From assembly GCF_036699995.1 (NCBI RefSeq), contig NZ_CP144906.1, forward strand, positions 3,793,001-3,857,000: DNA of 64,000 nucleotides, in the 5' to 3' direction. This stretch comes from Clostridium beijerinckii. GTDB taxonomy: Bacteria > Bacillota > Clostridia > Clostridiales > Clostridiaceae. The notes under the pieces were generated by a model. The model ran no database searches, had not been told where the DNA came from, and saw only the letters and a program-made list of their open reading frames with translations. This document shows positions 25,424 to 34,585 of this stretch, piece after piece. The stretch's first letter is position 1; each line of letters begins with the position of its first letter. The position numbers and the translations under genes were made by a program.

Positions 25424-26446
25424 TTAATTATCAAAAGTCAGTACTATTTTTCTAATACTAGGATCCCTACTATCTACGAAATCAAATGCCTTTTGTGCAT
25501 CTAAGAAATTAAATTTATGAGAAATGCTATTTGTTAAATCTAACTTTCCTTCTGCAACTAAGTTAAGAACCTCCTGGAACTTTTTATTTTGTAATCTAGA
25601 TCCTCTTACATCCAATTCTTTTGCAGTAATTTTGAATTGTGTAACAGCTGTTGGTTCTATAGAGAATCCCATTGTAATTACTCTACCTGCATTTCCTGTT
25701 AATTCTAAAAGTGTAGCAAGAGAATCTTTTGTGCAAGCTGCATCTATAGAAACTGTTGGACCGTATCCTCCAGTTAATTCTCTAGCCCTTGCTACAACAT
25801 CTTCTTTTAAAAGATTAATTCCATATGTGGCACCATTTTTCTTCGCTTCTTCTATTTTTTCATCTACTACATCTACTACTATAATAGTGGCACCACTTAA
25901 TCTTGCAATCTTTAATATGCTACTGCCTAGAGCACCACATCCAAGAATAAGTAATGTATCTTCTTTAGTAAGTTCTGCTCTTGAACAACTTTGTACTGCA
26001 ATAGTAGCAGGCTCAATCATTACTGCATCTTCATATGATAAATTATCTGGTAATATATATACATCAGATTCTGGTACTGCAATATACTCACGATATCCAC
26101 CATGAATGTGTACTCCTCTTACCTTTAGGTTAGCACAAACATTTCCTCTTCCTTTTCTACATGCATAACACTCGCCACAATTTACCACTTGATCTACAAT
26201 TACTCTATCTCCAGCTTTAATCTTAGTAGCATTACTACCAACCTCTACTACTTCGCCTACCATTTCATGACCAATAACTCTTGGATAAGTTGCTGCTGCA
26301 TTCTGCCCATGATAAATATGAACATCAGAGCCACAAATTCCGGCTGCTTTCATTTTTATTAATACATTATCATGCTCAGTTATTACAGGCTTATCCATTT
26401 CTATTATTTGCAAATCATTTGGTTTGTTAATTATAACTGTTTTCAT
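25424..26446 (-). CDS. zinc-dependent medium-chain alcohol/polyol dehydrogenase, 340 aa
   Basis: Zinc-binding MDR dehydrogenase of the threonine/sorbitol dehydrogenase type, oxidising a secondary hydroxyl with NAD(P)+. Catalytic zinc ligands are Cys 38 (AGICGSDVHIYHG) and His 60-Glu 61 (VIGHEMVGEV). The structural-zinc cysteines are in CGECYACRKGRGNVC at about 90-104, and the Rossmann motif is LGCGALGSS. With a diketogulonate-reductase-like enzyme and YhcH behind it, a gulonate/galactonate 5-dehydrogenase-like role is plausible but inferred. First gene of the operon; a cre-like site lies ~50 bases before the ATG. Confidence 0.92.
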   Translation of the reverse strand: MKTVIINKPNDLQIIEMDKPVITEHDNVLIKMKAAGICGSDVHIYHGQNAAATYPRVIGHEMVGEVVEVGSNATKIKAGDRVIVDQVVNCGECYACRKGRGNVCANLKVRGVHIHGGYREYIAVPESDVYILPDNLSYEDAVMIEPATIAVQSCSRAELTKEDTLLILGCGALGSSILKIARLSGATIIVVDVVDEKIEEAKKNGATYGINLLKEDVVARARELTGGYGPTVSIDAACTKDSLATLLELTGNAGRVITMGFSIEPTAVTQFKITAKELDVRGSRLQNKKFQEVLNLVAEGKLDLTNSISHKFNFLDAQKAFDFVDSRDPSIRKIVLTFDN

Positions 26447-27014
26447 AAGACTTTCCCCCTTTTTATAGCCAAGCTTCTAATTAATACAGAAGAATAGGCA
26501 ACGTTTTCGTAAAACTCAGCGTATTATTAAGATACTAAATCATTATCTTAAATTTTACATTTTCAACTTATAATAGTTCTGTAATCACCTCGTTTAAATA
26601 TTTGATTTATAAGAGTTTTTTAAGATAGCCCTTTTGTAGTTCATACTTTTCAAAATTAACAAATTCAGACATTAATTTATGATTTTCAAACATATATTAT
26701 TTGTATAATTTCATTTAATCTAATGAAACTTTTTCTAGAACTATTGCAATAGCATAGAATAAGAAATTATAATAGAAGCAGCTATCTAGACTCTGATATT
26801 ATGTTCTTTATCTTCAGGTATATTGTATATTAATTCGATTACATAAAACATGTACAATGTGATTATATTTGTACTATATTACTATATCTTATAGAGAACT
26901 TATACATGCTCAGTTATTTAATACTTGATCGAATACTAGCCATATATAAGTCAATAATTTAAATTACTTACCTACATAAATTAAAAACATAACATTTAGA
27001 AAGGAGCGATTCTT
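26447..27014. other. long intergenic control region
   Basis: No coding region. It separates the sugar-acid operon (minus) from the AraC gene (plus) and must hold both promoters. Apart from the cre-like site at 26496-26509 I see no clear operator. Confidence 0.4.
26496..26509. promoter_or_regulatory. cre-like CcpA site (candidate)
   Basis: On the minus strand CGAAAACGTTGCCT matches 12 of 14 positions of the catabolite-responsive element TGWAARCGYTWNCW. It lies 50-63 bases before the dehydrogenase ATG, where CcpA would repress the sugar-acid operon when glucose is present. Confidence 0.4.
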
Positions 27015-27860
27015 ATTAACTTATTCAAAATAGAAGATTTCGAAAATATCTTTACACAAATTACATATGTGGCCAATCGTGAATGTACTCCTAATTGGCA
27101 ATTCAAAGGTTCACCCATCTACGATAAACATAACATTATTTTGGTTTATGATGGTGAAGCTGTATTAACATGTAATAACGATGAATTTAAAGTTGCTAAA
27201 GGAAGTCTTGTATATTACAGACCAGGCGATTCTCGTAAAGGATATACTTTTCCAGATAACTTAATGAAATGTTATACTATAGATTTCCTATATACATTAC
27301 CTTATTTTAATGGTGATAGTTGGGAACTGCGTAATGCAGAATTACCTTTTTCCAGCATAAATAAGATTGAAGATAAGTTCTTATTTTCTCATCTGTTAGA
27401 CTTATTTTCTAAATTCACAAGAACCTGGCTATTTGAAAAACATAATCGAGTTATTAAGGGTAGATCTATATTTTCAGAAATCTTATCTCTACTTTTACAA
27501 AGAAATTTCGAAAACGATTTTAATTACGATAATATACGTAAAGTTGAAAAAGTAATTTCGTATATGACAGATCATTTTACTGATAAGTTAACATTGAATG
27601 ATCTGTCATTGGCCATTAATATAAGCCCATCCTATTTAGAAAATATTTTTAAGAACGTAACGGGAAAATCTCCTATTTCATATCTAATTGATATACGAAT
27701 TCGTAAATCAAAAGATTTACTAAAGGATGGTCACACAGTATCTGATGTTTCATATTTAGTAGGATTTAATGATATTTTTTACTTTAGCAAATGTTTTAAG
27801 AAATATGTAGGAGTATCTCCTTCTCAATACAAATCAATTAACATAAGTTCGATGGAATGA
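27015..27860 (+). CDS. AraC-family regulator, 281 aa, apparent ATT start
   Basis: Cupin sensor (GEAVLTCNNDEFKVAKGSLV, YYRPGDSRKGYTF) and C-terminal double helix-turn-helix (LTLNDLSLAINISPSYLEN; VSDVSYLVGFNDIFYFSKCF; YVGVSPSQYKS). The frame runs well upstream of the first standard start, GTG 27069, which has no ribosome binding site. AAAGGAG at 27000 is 8 bases before an in-frame ATT (27015), giving N-terminus (M)NLFKIEDFENIFTQ. It is the nearest divergent regulator of the sugar-acid operon. Confidence 0.85.
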   Translation: MNLFKIEDFENIFTQITYVANRECTPNWQFKGSPIYDKHNIILVYDGEAVLTCNNDEFKVAKGSLVYYRPGDSRKGYTFPDNLMKCYTIDFLYTLPYFNGDSWELRNAELPFSSINKIEDKFLFSHLLDLFSKFTRTWLFEKHNRVIKGRSIFSEILSLLLQRNFENDFNYDNIRKVEKVISYMTDHFTDKLTLNDLSLAINISPSYLENIFKNVTGKSPISYLIDIRIRKSKDLLKDGHTVSDVSYLVGFNDIFYFSKCFKKYVGVSPSQYKSINISSME

Positions 27861-28076
27861 TTTAAGAAGAGCAATATACAGTGTTGTAAATCTTAGCAGT
27901 TCTAAACTCTTTAATTTAATAGTTTTGTTAAATAACATGAATCACAAATTGTATGACCAACTATTATCATAATAGCTTATTGGAGGTATAGTATCTAAGA
28001 TAGCATCTCCATATTTATGTTATAATAAATTTAATATATAAATCGTAAATTATAATAAAAGGAAGGAGTAATACTC

Positions 28077-28787
28077 TTGGATAATATAAAATGTGAGCGT
28101 AGAATATATAGTTTTAAAAGTAATACTCATGCTCATGAATATGGACAACTTATCTTGCCACTTAAAGGTTCCCTTTCTATAGAAACTGATTATAAGAAAT
28201 TAGATTTAAAAGATGATTCATTATTCTTTCTTCCTCCAGATTGCAAACATACTTTTAATGCTGATAATACTAATGAATTCTTAGTATTGGATATACCTGA
28301 TAAGATGCTCAACAAATATGACATGGAAAAAATGTGTGGTGGACAGGATATTTTGTTTGATGAAAAATGGAAGGCAATAAGATATTTATTGTTAAATGAA
28401 GCTGATGTTCACAAAACATCTAGTTCCCTAAATAACTTATTCCTCTACTTTTATAATTTTATTACTACTGAAAATTCACCTAATTCCATTAAATATATTA
28501 ATGATAATTTTACCGAAGATATTGATTTAAAAAAGCTAGCAGATATAGAGCATTACAACGTTAGTTATTATAGTGAATGGTTTAAAAATAATATAAATGT
28601 CTCTCCTACTGAATACATACAAAATTTAAGAGTAAAAAGAGCAAAAGAACTCCTTTTAAATACAAACTTAACAGTTTTGCAAATTTCTCAAATGGTTGGC
28701 TATGAACACAATTCATCATTTACCAAGGTATTTAAAAACCTAGAAAAAATATCACCTGCCGAGTTTAGAAGAAACATCAAAGAATAG
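28077..28787 (+). CDS. AraC-family regulator, 236 aa
   Basis: Shorter AraC member: cupin-like N-terminus (HAHEYGQLILPLKGSLSIE, DSLFFLPPDCKHTFN) and double helix-turn-helix (IDLKKLADIEHYNVSYYSEWF; VLQISQMVGYEHNSSFTKVF; KISPAEFRR). TTG start 8 bases after GGAAGGAG. Its own promoter region contains TATAAT near 28020. No obvious target besides the neighbouring AraC gene and the sugar-acid operon. Confidence 0.9.
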   Translation: MDNIKCERRIYSFKSNTHAHEYGQLILPLKGSLSIETDYKKLDLKDDSLFFLPPDCKHTFNADNTNEFLVLDIPDKMLNKYDMEKMCGGQDILFDEKWKAIRYLLLNEADVHKTSSSLNNLFLYFYNFITTENSPNSIKYINDNFTEDIDLKKLADIEHYNVSYYSEWFKNNINVSPTEYIQNLRVKRAKELLLNTNLTVLQISQMVGYEHNSSFTKVFKNLEKISPAEFRRNIKE

Positions 28788-28839
28788 ACTAAAAACCAAC
28801 TGTATTTTAGCAAAGATTTATCTAACAGAAGCGATATAA

Positions 28840-29180
28840 TATAGATAACCCAACTAAGGCCTGAACTTATGCATATAACTCGCCGAAATGAATAACATAC
28901 TTTTGTTCCAGTTTCTAGGTAATTCTGATGGGTGATTCTAAGGCTATAAAGTTGCACCCAAAATGCTAGCCTCAAAGAACAAGCTTTGAACTAGCACATT
29001 TGGAACAACTTATAGCCAAAGAATCACATCCATCAAAATTACCAATGAAACATTCCACAAAAATATATTACCCATTTCTAGTCGGGATATATTTCATAGT
29101 ATAAATCTAATTTATAATTAGACTTATGTGATAAGTTACCGAAATCATAAATATTTTGATTCCGAAAAGCTATGAAAATA
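28840..29180. repeat. palindromic dispersed element, copy P1
   Basis: About 340 bases that recur in inverted orientation at 43140-43612. The centre is an imperfect palindrome: arm 28918-28977 (begins GGTAATTCTGATGGGTGATT) is largely complementary to 28985-29043 (ends AATCACATCCATCAAAATTACC as AATCACATCC...AATTACC). Outer parts contain related sequences GCCGAAATGA and ACCGAAATCA. Only short spurious open frames cross it. No transposase is present, so it looks like a non-autonomous element or a structured RNA. Confidence 0.65.
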
Positions 29181-29374
29181 TATTTTTGATTTCTAATGAA
29201 GATACAAACTTAAAGTTTTAATAACTTTGTAAATATGTTCATCTAATAAGCCTAATTCTGAATTGATTTATCTATATAGATTTCCAAAATAGTAGTCGTA
29301 CTTATTGTATGAACTTACCTAAAATTATAAATGTTAAAAGAAATAGTTTATATAAAGAGAGGATATGCTTTAGT
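29181..29374. other. leader of the QueG-like gene
   Basis: AT-rich intergenic sequence after element P1. An in-frame ATG at 29309 has no ribosome binding site, so this is treated as leader rather than coding sequence. Confidence 0.4.
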
Positions 29375-30175
29375 ATGAAAGAAAAAATTACTAAATTGAT
29401 AAAAAACTTTGTTAAAGAATATGAGGAGCAAGATAATATTTCAACAAAATGGGGTGAGCCTTTAGTAGGTTTTGCTGATGCTAATAATCCTTACATTTTA
29501 AATTTTAAGAAGCTTATTACACCAACTCATAAATTACCAACCGATGTTCTTTCCGATGCCTCAATTGTCATAGCATACTTTGTCCCATTCACTAAAGAAT
29601 TGGCTATAACCAATGGAACTCCTGGGGATATTTCCTCTCCTGAATGGGCATTAGCTTATGAAGAAACTAATGCAATGTTTGTTAAGCTTAATGGATATAT
29701 GATATCAGAACTACGAAAACTCGGATATCATGCAGATATTTCACCAGAGGCTTCTACATTTGACCAGAAGATATTAAAAAGCAATTGGTCTCATCGTCAT
29801 TTTGCAAAAGCTGCTGGTCTTGGAACCTTTGGTATCAATAATATGCTTATAACTAAGGTTGGATGCTGCGGAAGGTATAACACCATTGTAACAAATCTAG
29901 ATGTAAAAGCAGATTCGCCCTTAAAAGAAGATCTTTGCCTGTATAAAAAGAATGGAAGCTGTGGTGTATGTGTAAAACATTGTCCATCAGGTGCATTGAC
30001 TTTAGATGGATATGACAGACACAAATGCTATGTGGTACTAATGAAAAATGCAGAATTATATACAGAGTTTGGAAGTTCTTACACCGACGAATCTGGTGAT
30101 GAGCCAAACAGTATAGGTAGTGAAGTATGTGGAAAGTGCGTAGTAAATACACCATGCACATTTTTTATCAAATAG
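29375..30175 (+). CDS. QueG-like 4Fe-4S protein, 266 aa
   Basis: Stand-alone iron-sulfur protein related to the epoxyqueuosine-reductase family. The core WSHRHFAKAAGLGTFGINN is the family signature, followed by a ferredoxin-type cluster motif CGVCVKHCPSGAL and a second C-terminal set CGKCVVNTPC. It is shorter than true QueG and lacks its C-terminal HEAT part, so queuosine synthesis is not assured. The start ATG is preceded by GAGAGG about 12 bases away. A paralogue lies at 40110-40940. Confidence 0.85.
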   Translation: MKEKITKLIKNFVKEYEEQDNISTKWGEPLVGFADANNPYILNFKKLITPTHKLPTDVLSDASIVIAYFVPFTKELAITNGTPGDISSPEWALAYEETNAMFVKLNGYMISELRKLGYHADISPEASTFDQKILKSNWSHRHFAKAAGLGTFGINNMLITKVGCCGRYNTIVTNLDVKADSPLKEDLCLYKKNGSCGVCVKHCPSGALTLDGYDRHKCYVVLMKNAELYTEFGSSYTDESGDEPNSIGSEVCGKCVVNTPCTFFIK

Positions 30176-30265
30176 CTTGCATCTATGGCCTTCCCTCTCT
30201 ACTATAAATAGACTATTTAATAAACTCAAAAGTTTATATATAAAATTCTTCTACCACAATATAAA

Positions 30266-30320
30266 ATGCCCTAAAAGTGAGAACCCAAATATAAAACTTG
30301 CCTTCTCACTTTTAGGGCAT
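30266..30320. terminator. strong bidirectional terminator
   Basis: An 18-bp perfect inverted repeat (ATGCCCTAAAAGTGAGAA and its complement) with a 19-base loop, followed by AACTTTTC. Ends the QueG-like transcript. Confidence 0.75.
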
Positions 30321-30409
30321 AACTTTTCATGAATATTTTTATTACATCCTCGCATAATAATTTTAGTTATATAGTATATACCTTAAAATTATGAAAGAAG
30401 GCTTATCAA

Positions 30410-30727
30410 ATGAAAAAATTCATATATACTCTTTCTGTCTTTTTACTTATATCATTTACCTTTAATACAATAACAATTACCGCCCAGTTAAAAACTTATT
30501 CTCAAGGCTTTTATGCCATGAAAGATTTGAATTTAAGAGAAAATATTAGTTATAAGGTTCAGAATCATGAGCCCTACGTTGACGGACTATTAATTATTGT
30601 TGATGCTGATAGAAAAATACAACAACTTATTCGAATACCCGCTAACTCCACTGAAATTCCTATAGCACCTCTTAAATATGATTATAAATTTATAATATAT
30701 AATAATGTTCTTTTGACATTTTCTTAA
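30410..30727 (+). CDS. small secreted hypothetical protein, 105 aa
   Basis: Cleavable signal peptide likely: KK at the start, hydrophobic FIYTLSVFLLISFTF, then a polar region. The rest (AMKDLNLRENISYKVQNH, VDADRKIQQLIRIPANSTEI) looks like a small beta-rich extracellular domain. No family recognised. Start ATG follows AAAGAAGGCTTATCAA. A terminator follows immediately, so it is a single-gene unit. Confidence 0.75.
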   Translation: MKKFIYTLSVFLLISFTFNTITITAQLKTYSQGFYAMKDLNLRENISYKVQNHEPYVDGLLIIVDADRKIQQLIRIPANSTEIPIAPLKYDYKFIIYNNVLLTFS

Positions 30728-30728
30728 A

Positions 30729-30757
30729 AGGCACTTATGCAGTGCCTCTTTAATTTA
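30729..30757 (+). terminator. intrinsic terminator
   Basis: AGGCACT-tatgc-AGTGCCT followed by CTTTAATTT, immediately after the 30410-30727 gene. Confidence 0.7.
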
Positions 30758-30922
30758 CTTTAATGCTCAATTTGCTATAATTATGCATTATTTCAGCTAT
30801 AAAATATGCCGCTAATTCTCTTTCAACAATAAGATAAATATAAATTCTTACTATGATGTAATTCCATTAATTACTTTTGCTTTAAAGTTACTTAATGATA
30901 GGCTGGTTCTGTCCATCTTATT

Positions 30923-32293
30923 TTACCAATCACTTGATCCAGAATCTGAGCTAGATGATGAGTCATCTGAACTTGAGTCGCTATCTGACTCCCAACTAGA
31001 AGATGATTCATCTGCGCCTGAACTTGAATCATCATCTGATTCCCAACTAGATGATGATTCTTCTGAGCTTGAACTTGAGTCGTCATCTGATCCCCAGCTA
31101 GATGATGAACCATCTGAATCTGAGCTTGAATCATCATCTGATTCCCAACTGCTTGTACTATTATCTGAATCCCAATTACCAGATAAATATACTGAATCGC
31201 TACTTGAATCTGATGATGAGTCAGACTCCTTAGAACTGTTGTTATCCAAGCTATTGGAATTATATGATGAAGTGTCCCTATAATGTTCGTTATCATCTCT
31301 ATATCCATGTTCTTCATGATAATGCTCATTATAATGTTCATGATGATTACGTGAAGATTCAGATACCATTTCACCTACGATCATACCTTCTAGAAAATCA
31401 CTATTACTATTGTTGTTATTTATTATAGTAGTATTATTTACATGGCTGCCTGAAGGATATGTATCATAATTGTTTGATGCATTATCTGATGTCCTTGTTG
31501 AGTTATTATTAAAGTTAGAAGAAGATTCATTATTGTTTCTATAATCCGAGCCATTTCCATGACTTGAATAATTTTGTTTTGTTTCACTTTTACTTATATT
31601 ACCTGAATGAAATGAGTTATCATCAGAATCTAAATATGATTCTAAATTATTTTCCTCAGCGAATTTCCTTTTTCTTTCTTCATAATCTTTATTCATTTTA
31701 TTTTTTATTACTTTAAATAATATCATCGCAATTACTATGATAACTATTATAATAACAAATATTCCAAAATAATTTGTTTTATGCGATACAGTTTTTGAAT
31801 ACCCGTCTTTTACCACTTCAGCTTTACCAACATTAACTGCCTTAGTTGTAACTTTTTCATCAAGTGCTTTTCCAACTTTCATAATTCCGCTATCAAAATT
31901 GTTAGCTTTAAAGTCTGAATTAGGTAATGCAACAATATTGGATATATCTGATTGAGACAAAATGTCATTTGCCTTATCGCCAACTAAAATTTTATTTTTC
32001 TTATCACCTATTGATGTCACAAATAAAATGTATTGCTCTCCACTTATATTACTCTTTGCATATTCTTTCGAGTAATCATCAATGCTTTTTCCATTCAATG
32101 TTTTGACTACATCAAATTTAACTATTACATCTGTATTCTTTTCTATTTTTGATAAGTTTTGTTCAACAGTATTAATAGTATCTTGTTTTAGGACTTTAGC
32201 ATCATCTACTATATGCTTATCTGCTGAATACACCCCAATTGACATTAGTAATAATAATATTAAACTCGATAAAATAATTCTCTTTACTTTCAT
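30923..32293 (-). CDS. TPM-domain membrane protein with Ser/Asp repeat tail, 456 aa
   Basis: Signal peptide or anchor at 5-22, then a TPM domain (residues ~28-150: VDDAKVLKQDTINTVEQNLS, KNKILVGDKANDILSQ). A membrane helix follows near 173-193 (IFVIIIVIIVIAMILF), then a long, extremely polar tail rich in Ser, Asp, Asn and His. The last 76 residues consist of 17-residue repeats of the type SSWESDDDSSS, ending in SSDW. TPM proteins are membrane-linked acid-phosphatase-like factors; family tails are normally Gly/Ser-rich, so the Ser/Asp composition is unusual. Start ATG follows AAAGAGGAAAAGAG. Confidence 0.85.
   Translation of the reverse strand: MKVKRIILSSLILLLLMSIGVYSADKHIVDDAKVLKQDTINTVEQNLSKIEKNTDVIVKFDVVKTLNGKSIDDYSKEYAKSNISGEQYILFVTSIGDKKNKILVGDKANDILSQSDISNIVALPNSDFKANNFDSGIMKVGKALDEKVTTKAVNVGKAEVVKDGYSKTVSHKTNYFGIFVIIIVIIVIAMILFKVIKNKMNKDYEERKRKFAEENNLESYLDSDDNSFHSGNISKSETKQNYSSHGNGSDYRNNNESSSNFNNNSTRTSDNASNNYDTYPSGSHVNNTTIINNNNSNSDFLEGMIVGEMVSESSRNHHEHYNEHYHEEHGYRDDNEHYRDTSSYNSNSLDNNSSKESDSSSDSSSDSVYLSGNWDSDNSTSSWESDDDSSSDSDGSSSSWGSDDDSSSSSEESSSSWESDDDSSSGADESSSSWESDSDSSSDDSSSSSDSGSSDW
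30926..31153 (-). repeat. 51-bp tandem repeat inside the TPM gene
   Basis: Three full units and one partial unit of 51 bases coding for SSWxSDDDSSSxxxxSS, residues 381 to the end. This minisatellite is likely to vary in copy number. Confidence 0.75.
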
Positions 32294-33117
32294 CTCTTTT
32301 CCTCTCTTTATTATAATTTATTTTTTATATATTAAATTTATATACTATAAACTAACTATAATTTATCTTAGTTTTTGAAAATTCTATTGAGTATTCAATT
32401 TACTTAAATTCAAATATCTTTTCACCATAATACTTTTCAATTTCAAAATTATTACTCTTGATTATATTAATTATTAAATTCAAAAATTACTGTAAATTGT
32501 TATAAATTATAAATTATAAATTATATATTTACCATCTTCATATATGCTAAAACCAGCAGCTTGTACCACTTAATCCGTCAGTCTGAATCTAATTTATATA
32601 TACAATCTTATTGACTGCTCTTTGATTTTAATACAAAGCATTATAATCTATTGTTATAAAATACAACAAATGCTGTAGTTCCGTTAGTCAATAGAATTAT
32701 AGTAATATATAAAAAAGTTTTATAAGTAATTGTTTTCATTCTATACTATAACACCTAAATTGACTATATTCATAAAAAAGATCTCATCATGCATTCTCCT
32801 GTAAATTTAAACTAAATTTCTATTATGAATCAATTATAGCATAATTTGTAATAATTTTATTATTAGACTTTCAAATTATATCATTTTTTGTCATTGTTCA
32901 TTTTAAATATAATATGCTATCTTCCAATATTAACCAGTATTGTAAGAGTACAAAAATACTCCCTTTAATGTAGACAGATTTCTATTTTTTTAATCTGTTT
33001 ACATTAAAAGGAGCATATCTCTTCTAAAATAATTCTATGCTTATACATTACATAAAACTATGCTTTAATTATTTCACTATATTGTATGTTATCTTTATAG
33101 TTATCGTAAATATATTG
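32294..33117. other. gene-free stretch of about 820 bases
   Basis: No gene recognised. It contains a short tandem TTATAAA-type repeat at about 32496-32527, the long hairpin at 32959-33013, and protein-like fragments without starts near 32560-32700 that may be relics. Confidence 0.45.
32959..33013. terminator. long hairpin, terminator-like
   Basis: CTCCCTTTAATGTAGACAGA and TCTGTTTACATTAAAAGGAG pair over 22 positions with about three mismatches, around a T-rich loop. Possibly a terminator for the broken gene at 33118-33395, which is read toward it. Confidence 0.5.
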
Positions 33118-33395
33118 TTATTTAATCTTTTTATTATTAAATGGTAATATAAAAACAATAAAGTAGAAAGTTGCTCCAGCTAAAAAAGATTTAAGCAAAA
33201 AGTGATATTCTCTTGAAACAAAATTCTCAATAATTGATGTGAAAATAATATTAAATACCGCAGCAATTAGAAATAAGCTAATTCTCATATGTCTTTTACT
33301 ATTTATTAATCTTTCTATGCCTAATTTTTGACAAAAAAAGTCCGTTATAAAATATGCTACAAAGCAAGCTACAAATCCTAAAACAAGCTATTCAT
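33118..33395 (-). pseudogene. frameshifted membrane protein gene, ~90 codons
   Basis: ATG at 33395 has AGGGGAATGATCTTC before it and reads MNSLF, then hits TAG at a TTTT run. Adding one base there restores a frame reading GFVACFVAYFITDFFCQKLG through three more hydrophobic segments to the stop at 33118. It appears to be a small four-helix membrane protein inactivated by one missing base; family not recognised. Confidence 0.5.
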
Positions 33396-33883
33396 GAAGA
33401 TCATTCCCCTTATAATGTAAATAATGCAATTAACCTATTCTTCCTCTATATTTCTATTATAACATCTACTGTAAATGCATTTTTTATTTGTCCAAAATTC
33501 AAGAAATATATCATTTATTTCTTCTACTAAATATTTTTACACATATCTGTAGCAAACAGCCACTTATAATTGCTAATATAATATAACTAATTATATTGTG
33601 TTTCAATTTGATAATTTAAATCCTGTATAGAAAATAAAAAAAAATTACACTAATATAGTTAGAGAATATATTATTCGAAACATCTTATTACTTTTCATGT
33701 ATTATCAATTCCTAATAAATTACTGTTATGAATTATACAATTAACTTGTCTTACTTGCTTCCCCTTGTCAGGGCACTAATCATTTTAAACTAGAATTATG
33801 TTTTTAATATTCCATGCTATTATTTTAACATTACTGGTTCAAAGCCAAGCATTCCTGTAATAAATAACATAAAAAAGTTTTCA
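33396..33883. other. gene-free stretch with a possible tiny ORF
   Basis: Apart from the short hydrophobic frame at 33511-33615, no coding or structural feature is visible in these ~490 bases. Confidence 0.4.
33511..33615 (-). CDS. possible 31-34 aa hydrophobic peptide
   Basis: A frame with one membrane helix (ISYIILAIISGCLLQICV) and a basic tail KIFSRRNK. AGGA lies 5 bases before an in-frame ATT; a TTG three codons on is the alternative start. The size and layout resemble small toxic or regulatory membrane peptides, but it could equally be chance or a gene relic. Confidence 0.2.
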   Translation of the reverse strand: MIKLKHNIISYIILAIISGCLLQICVKIFSRRNK

Positions 33884-34303
33884 TTATTTTAAGTTGTCTT
33901 TTCTATCTAAAATATAATGAAAAGAAATAATGAATGAAATTATACAAATAAATCCTACCAGCATTTGCATTGGAAAGTTAAAGTAGATTCTTTTATGATA
34001 ATAGCCATTTGTGGATAGAATTGATAATAAATATCCCAAAATTGTACATGTACAAAACTTTTTCATGTGATTGCGTTTTGTGATAAAACCTAATATAGCT
34101 CCAATTAAACTAATAATCGCTAGTGTACTCATCTCTAAAACAGTACTATGCCATAGTGAAACCCCTGCCGATAATTGACTTAAGTCATGCAAAAAAGACA
34201 TATAGAAAAAGACGATTATACTCATTAATAGGTTTACTATAAATAGACTTAATTTACTTATACAAGCTAGTATTGGCTTAAAAAATTTATTTATAGTAAT
34301 CAC
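33884..34303 (-). CDS. four-helix membrane protein, 139 aa
   Basis: About four hydrophobic segments (near 12-35, 52-75, 84-100, 110-130) with basic loops (TKRNHMKKF). No family recognised. Start uncertain: the GTG at 34303 is only 1-2 bases from AAAGG. ATT (34300) and ATA (34294) codons further along fit the ribosome binding site better, and there is no ATG nearby. Confidence 0.65.
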   Translation of the reverse strand: MITINKFFKPILACISKLSLFIVNLLMSIIVFFYMSFLHDLSQLSAGVSLWHSTVLEMSTLAIISLIGAILGFITKRNHMKKFCTCTILGYLLSILSTNGYYHKRIYFNFPMQMLVGFICIISFIISFHYILDRKDNLK

Positions 34304-34464
34304 ACCTTTCTTTATTCATATTATAAGTGAAAATTCACTCTTGACTAAAAATCTTGCTCAAATCCACAATTCTTCACTAATTGTAATATATTTTGTAAAG
34401 GTAGTATTATTTAATTTTTAAAAATATCAATGTAATTTACTACGTAAAATAATAGAATTGCGCA

Positions 34465-34508
34465 TAAAAAAATCGTAAATTCAATTTCTTTTGAATAATA
34501 CGATTTTA
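34465..34508. repeat. terminator-like hairpin family, copy 1
   Basis: AAATCGTAAATTCAA / TTGAATAATACGATTT hairpin with A- and T-runs at the ends. The same hairpin recurs at 57801-57842 and 63451-63490. Here it lies after the stop of the GNAT gene at 34586 and may act as its terminator. Confidence 0.7.
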
Positions 34509-34585
34509 CAATTTGTTATTTAATTTTATTGATTCATAACTTAGGAACATTACGAATTACCTCAACGATAAATTTGAATTTACAC

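Noticed and set aside
25524..26105. 193-codon plus-strand frame opposite the zinc dehydrogenase
   Set aside because: Antisense shadow; no ribosome site and a composition dictated by the dehydrogenase, which has all catalytic motifs.
30892..31374. 160-codon open frame in another frame of the TPM gene tail
   Set aside because: Produced by the repetitive, biased codons of the Ser/Asp repeat; the TPM frame has a family domain, signal peptide and ribosome site.
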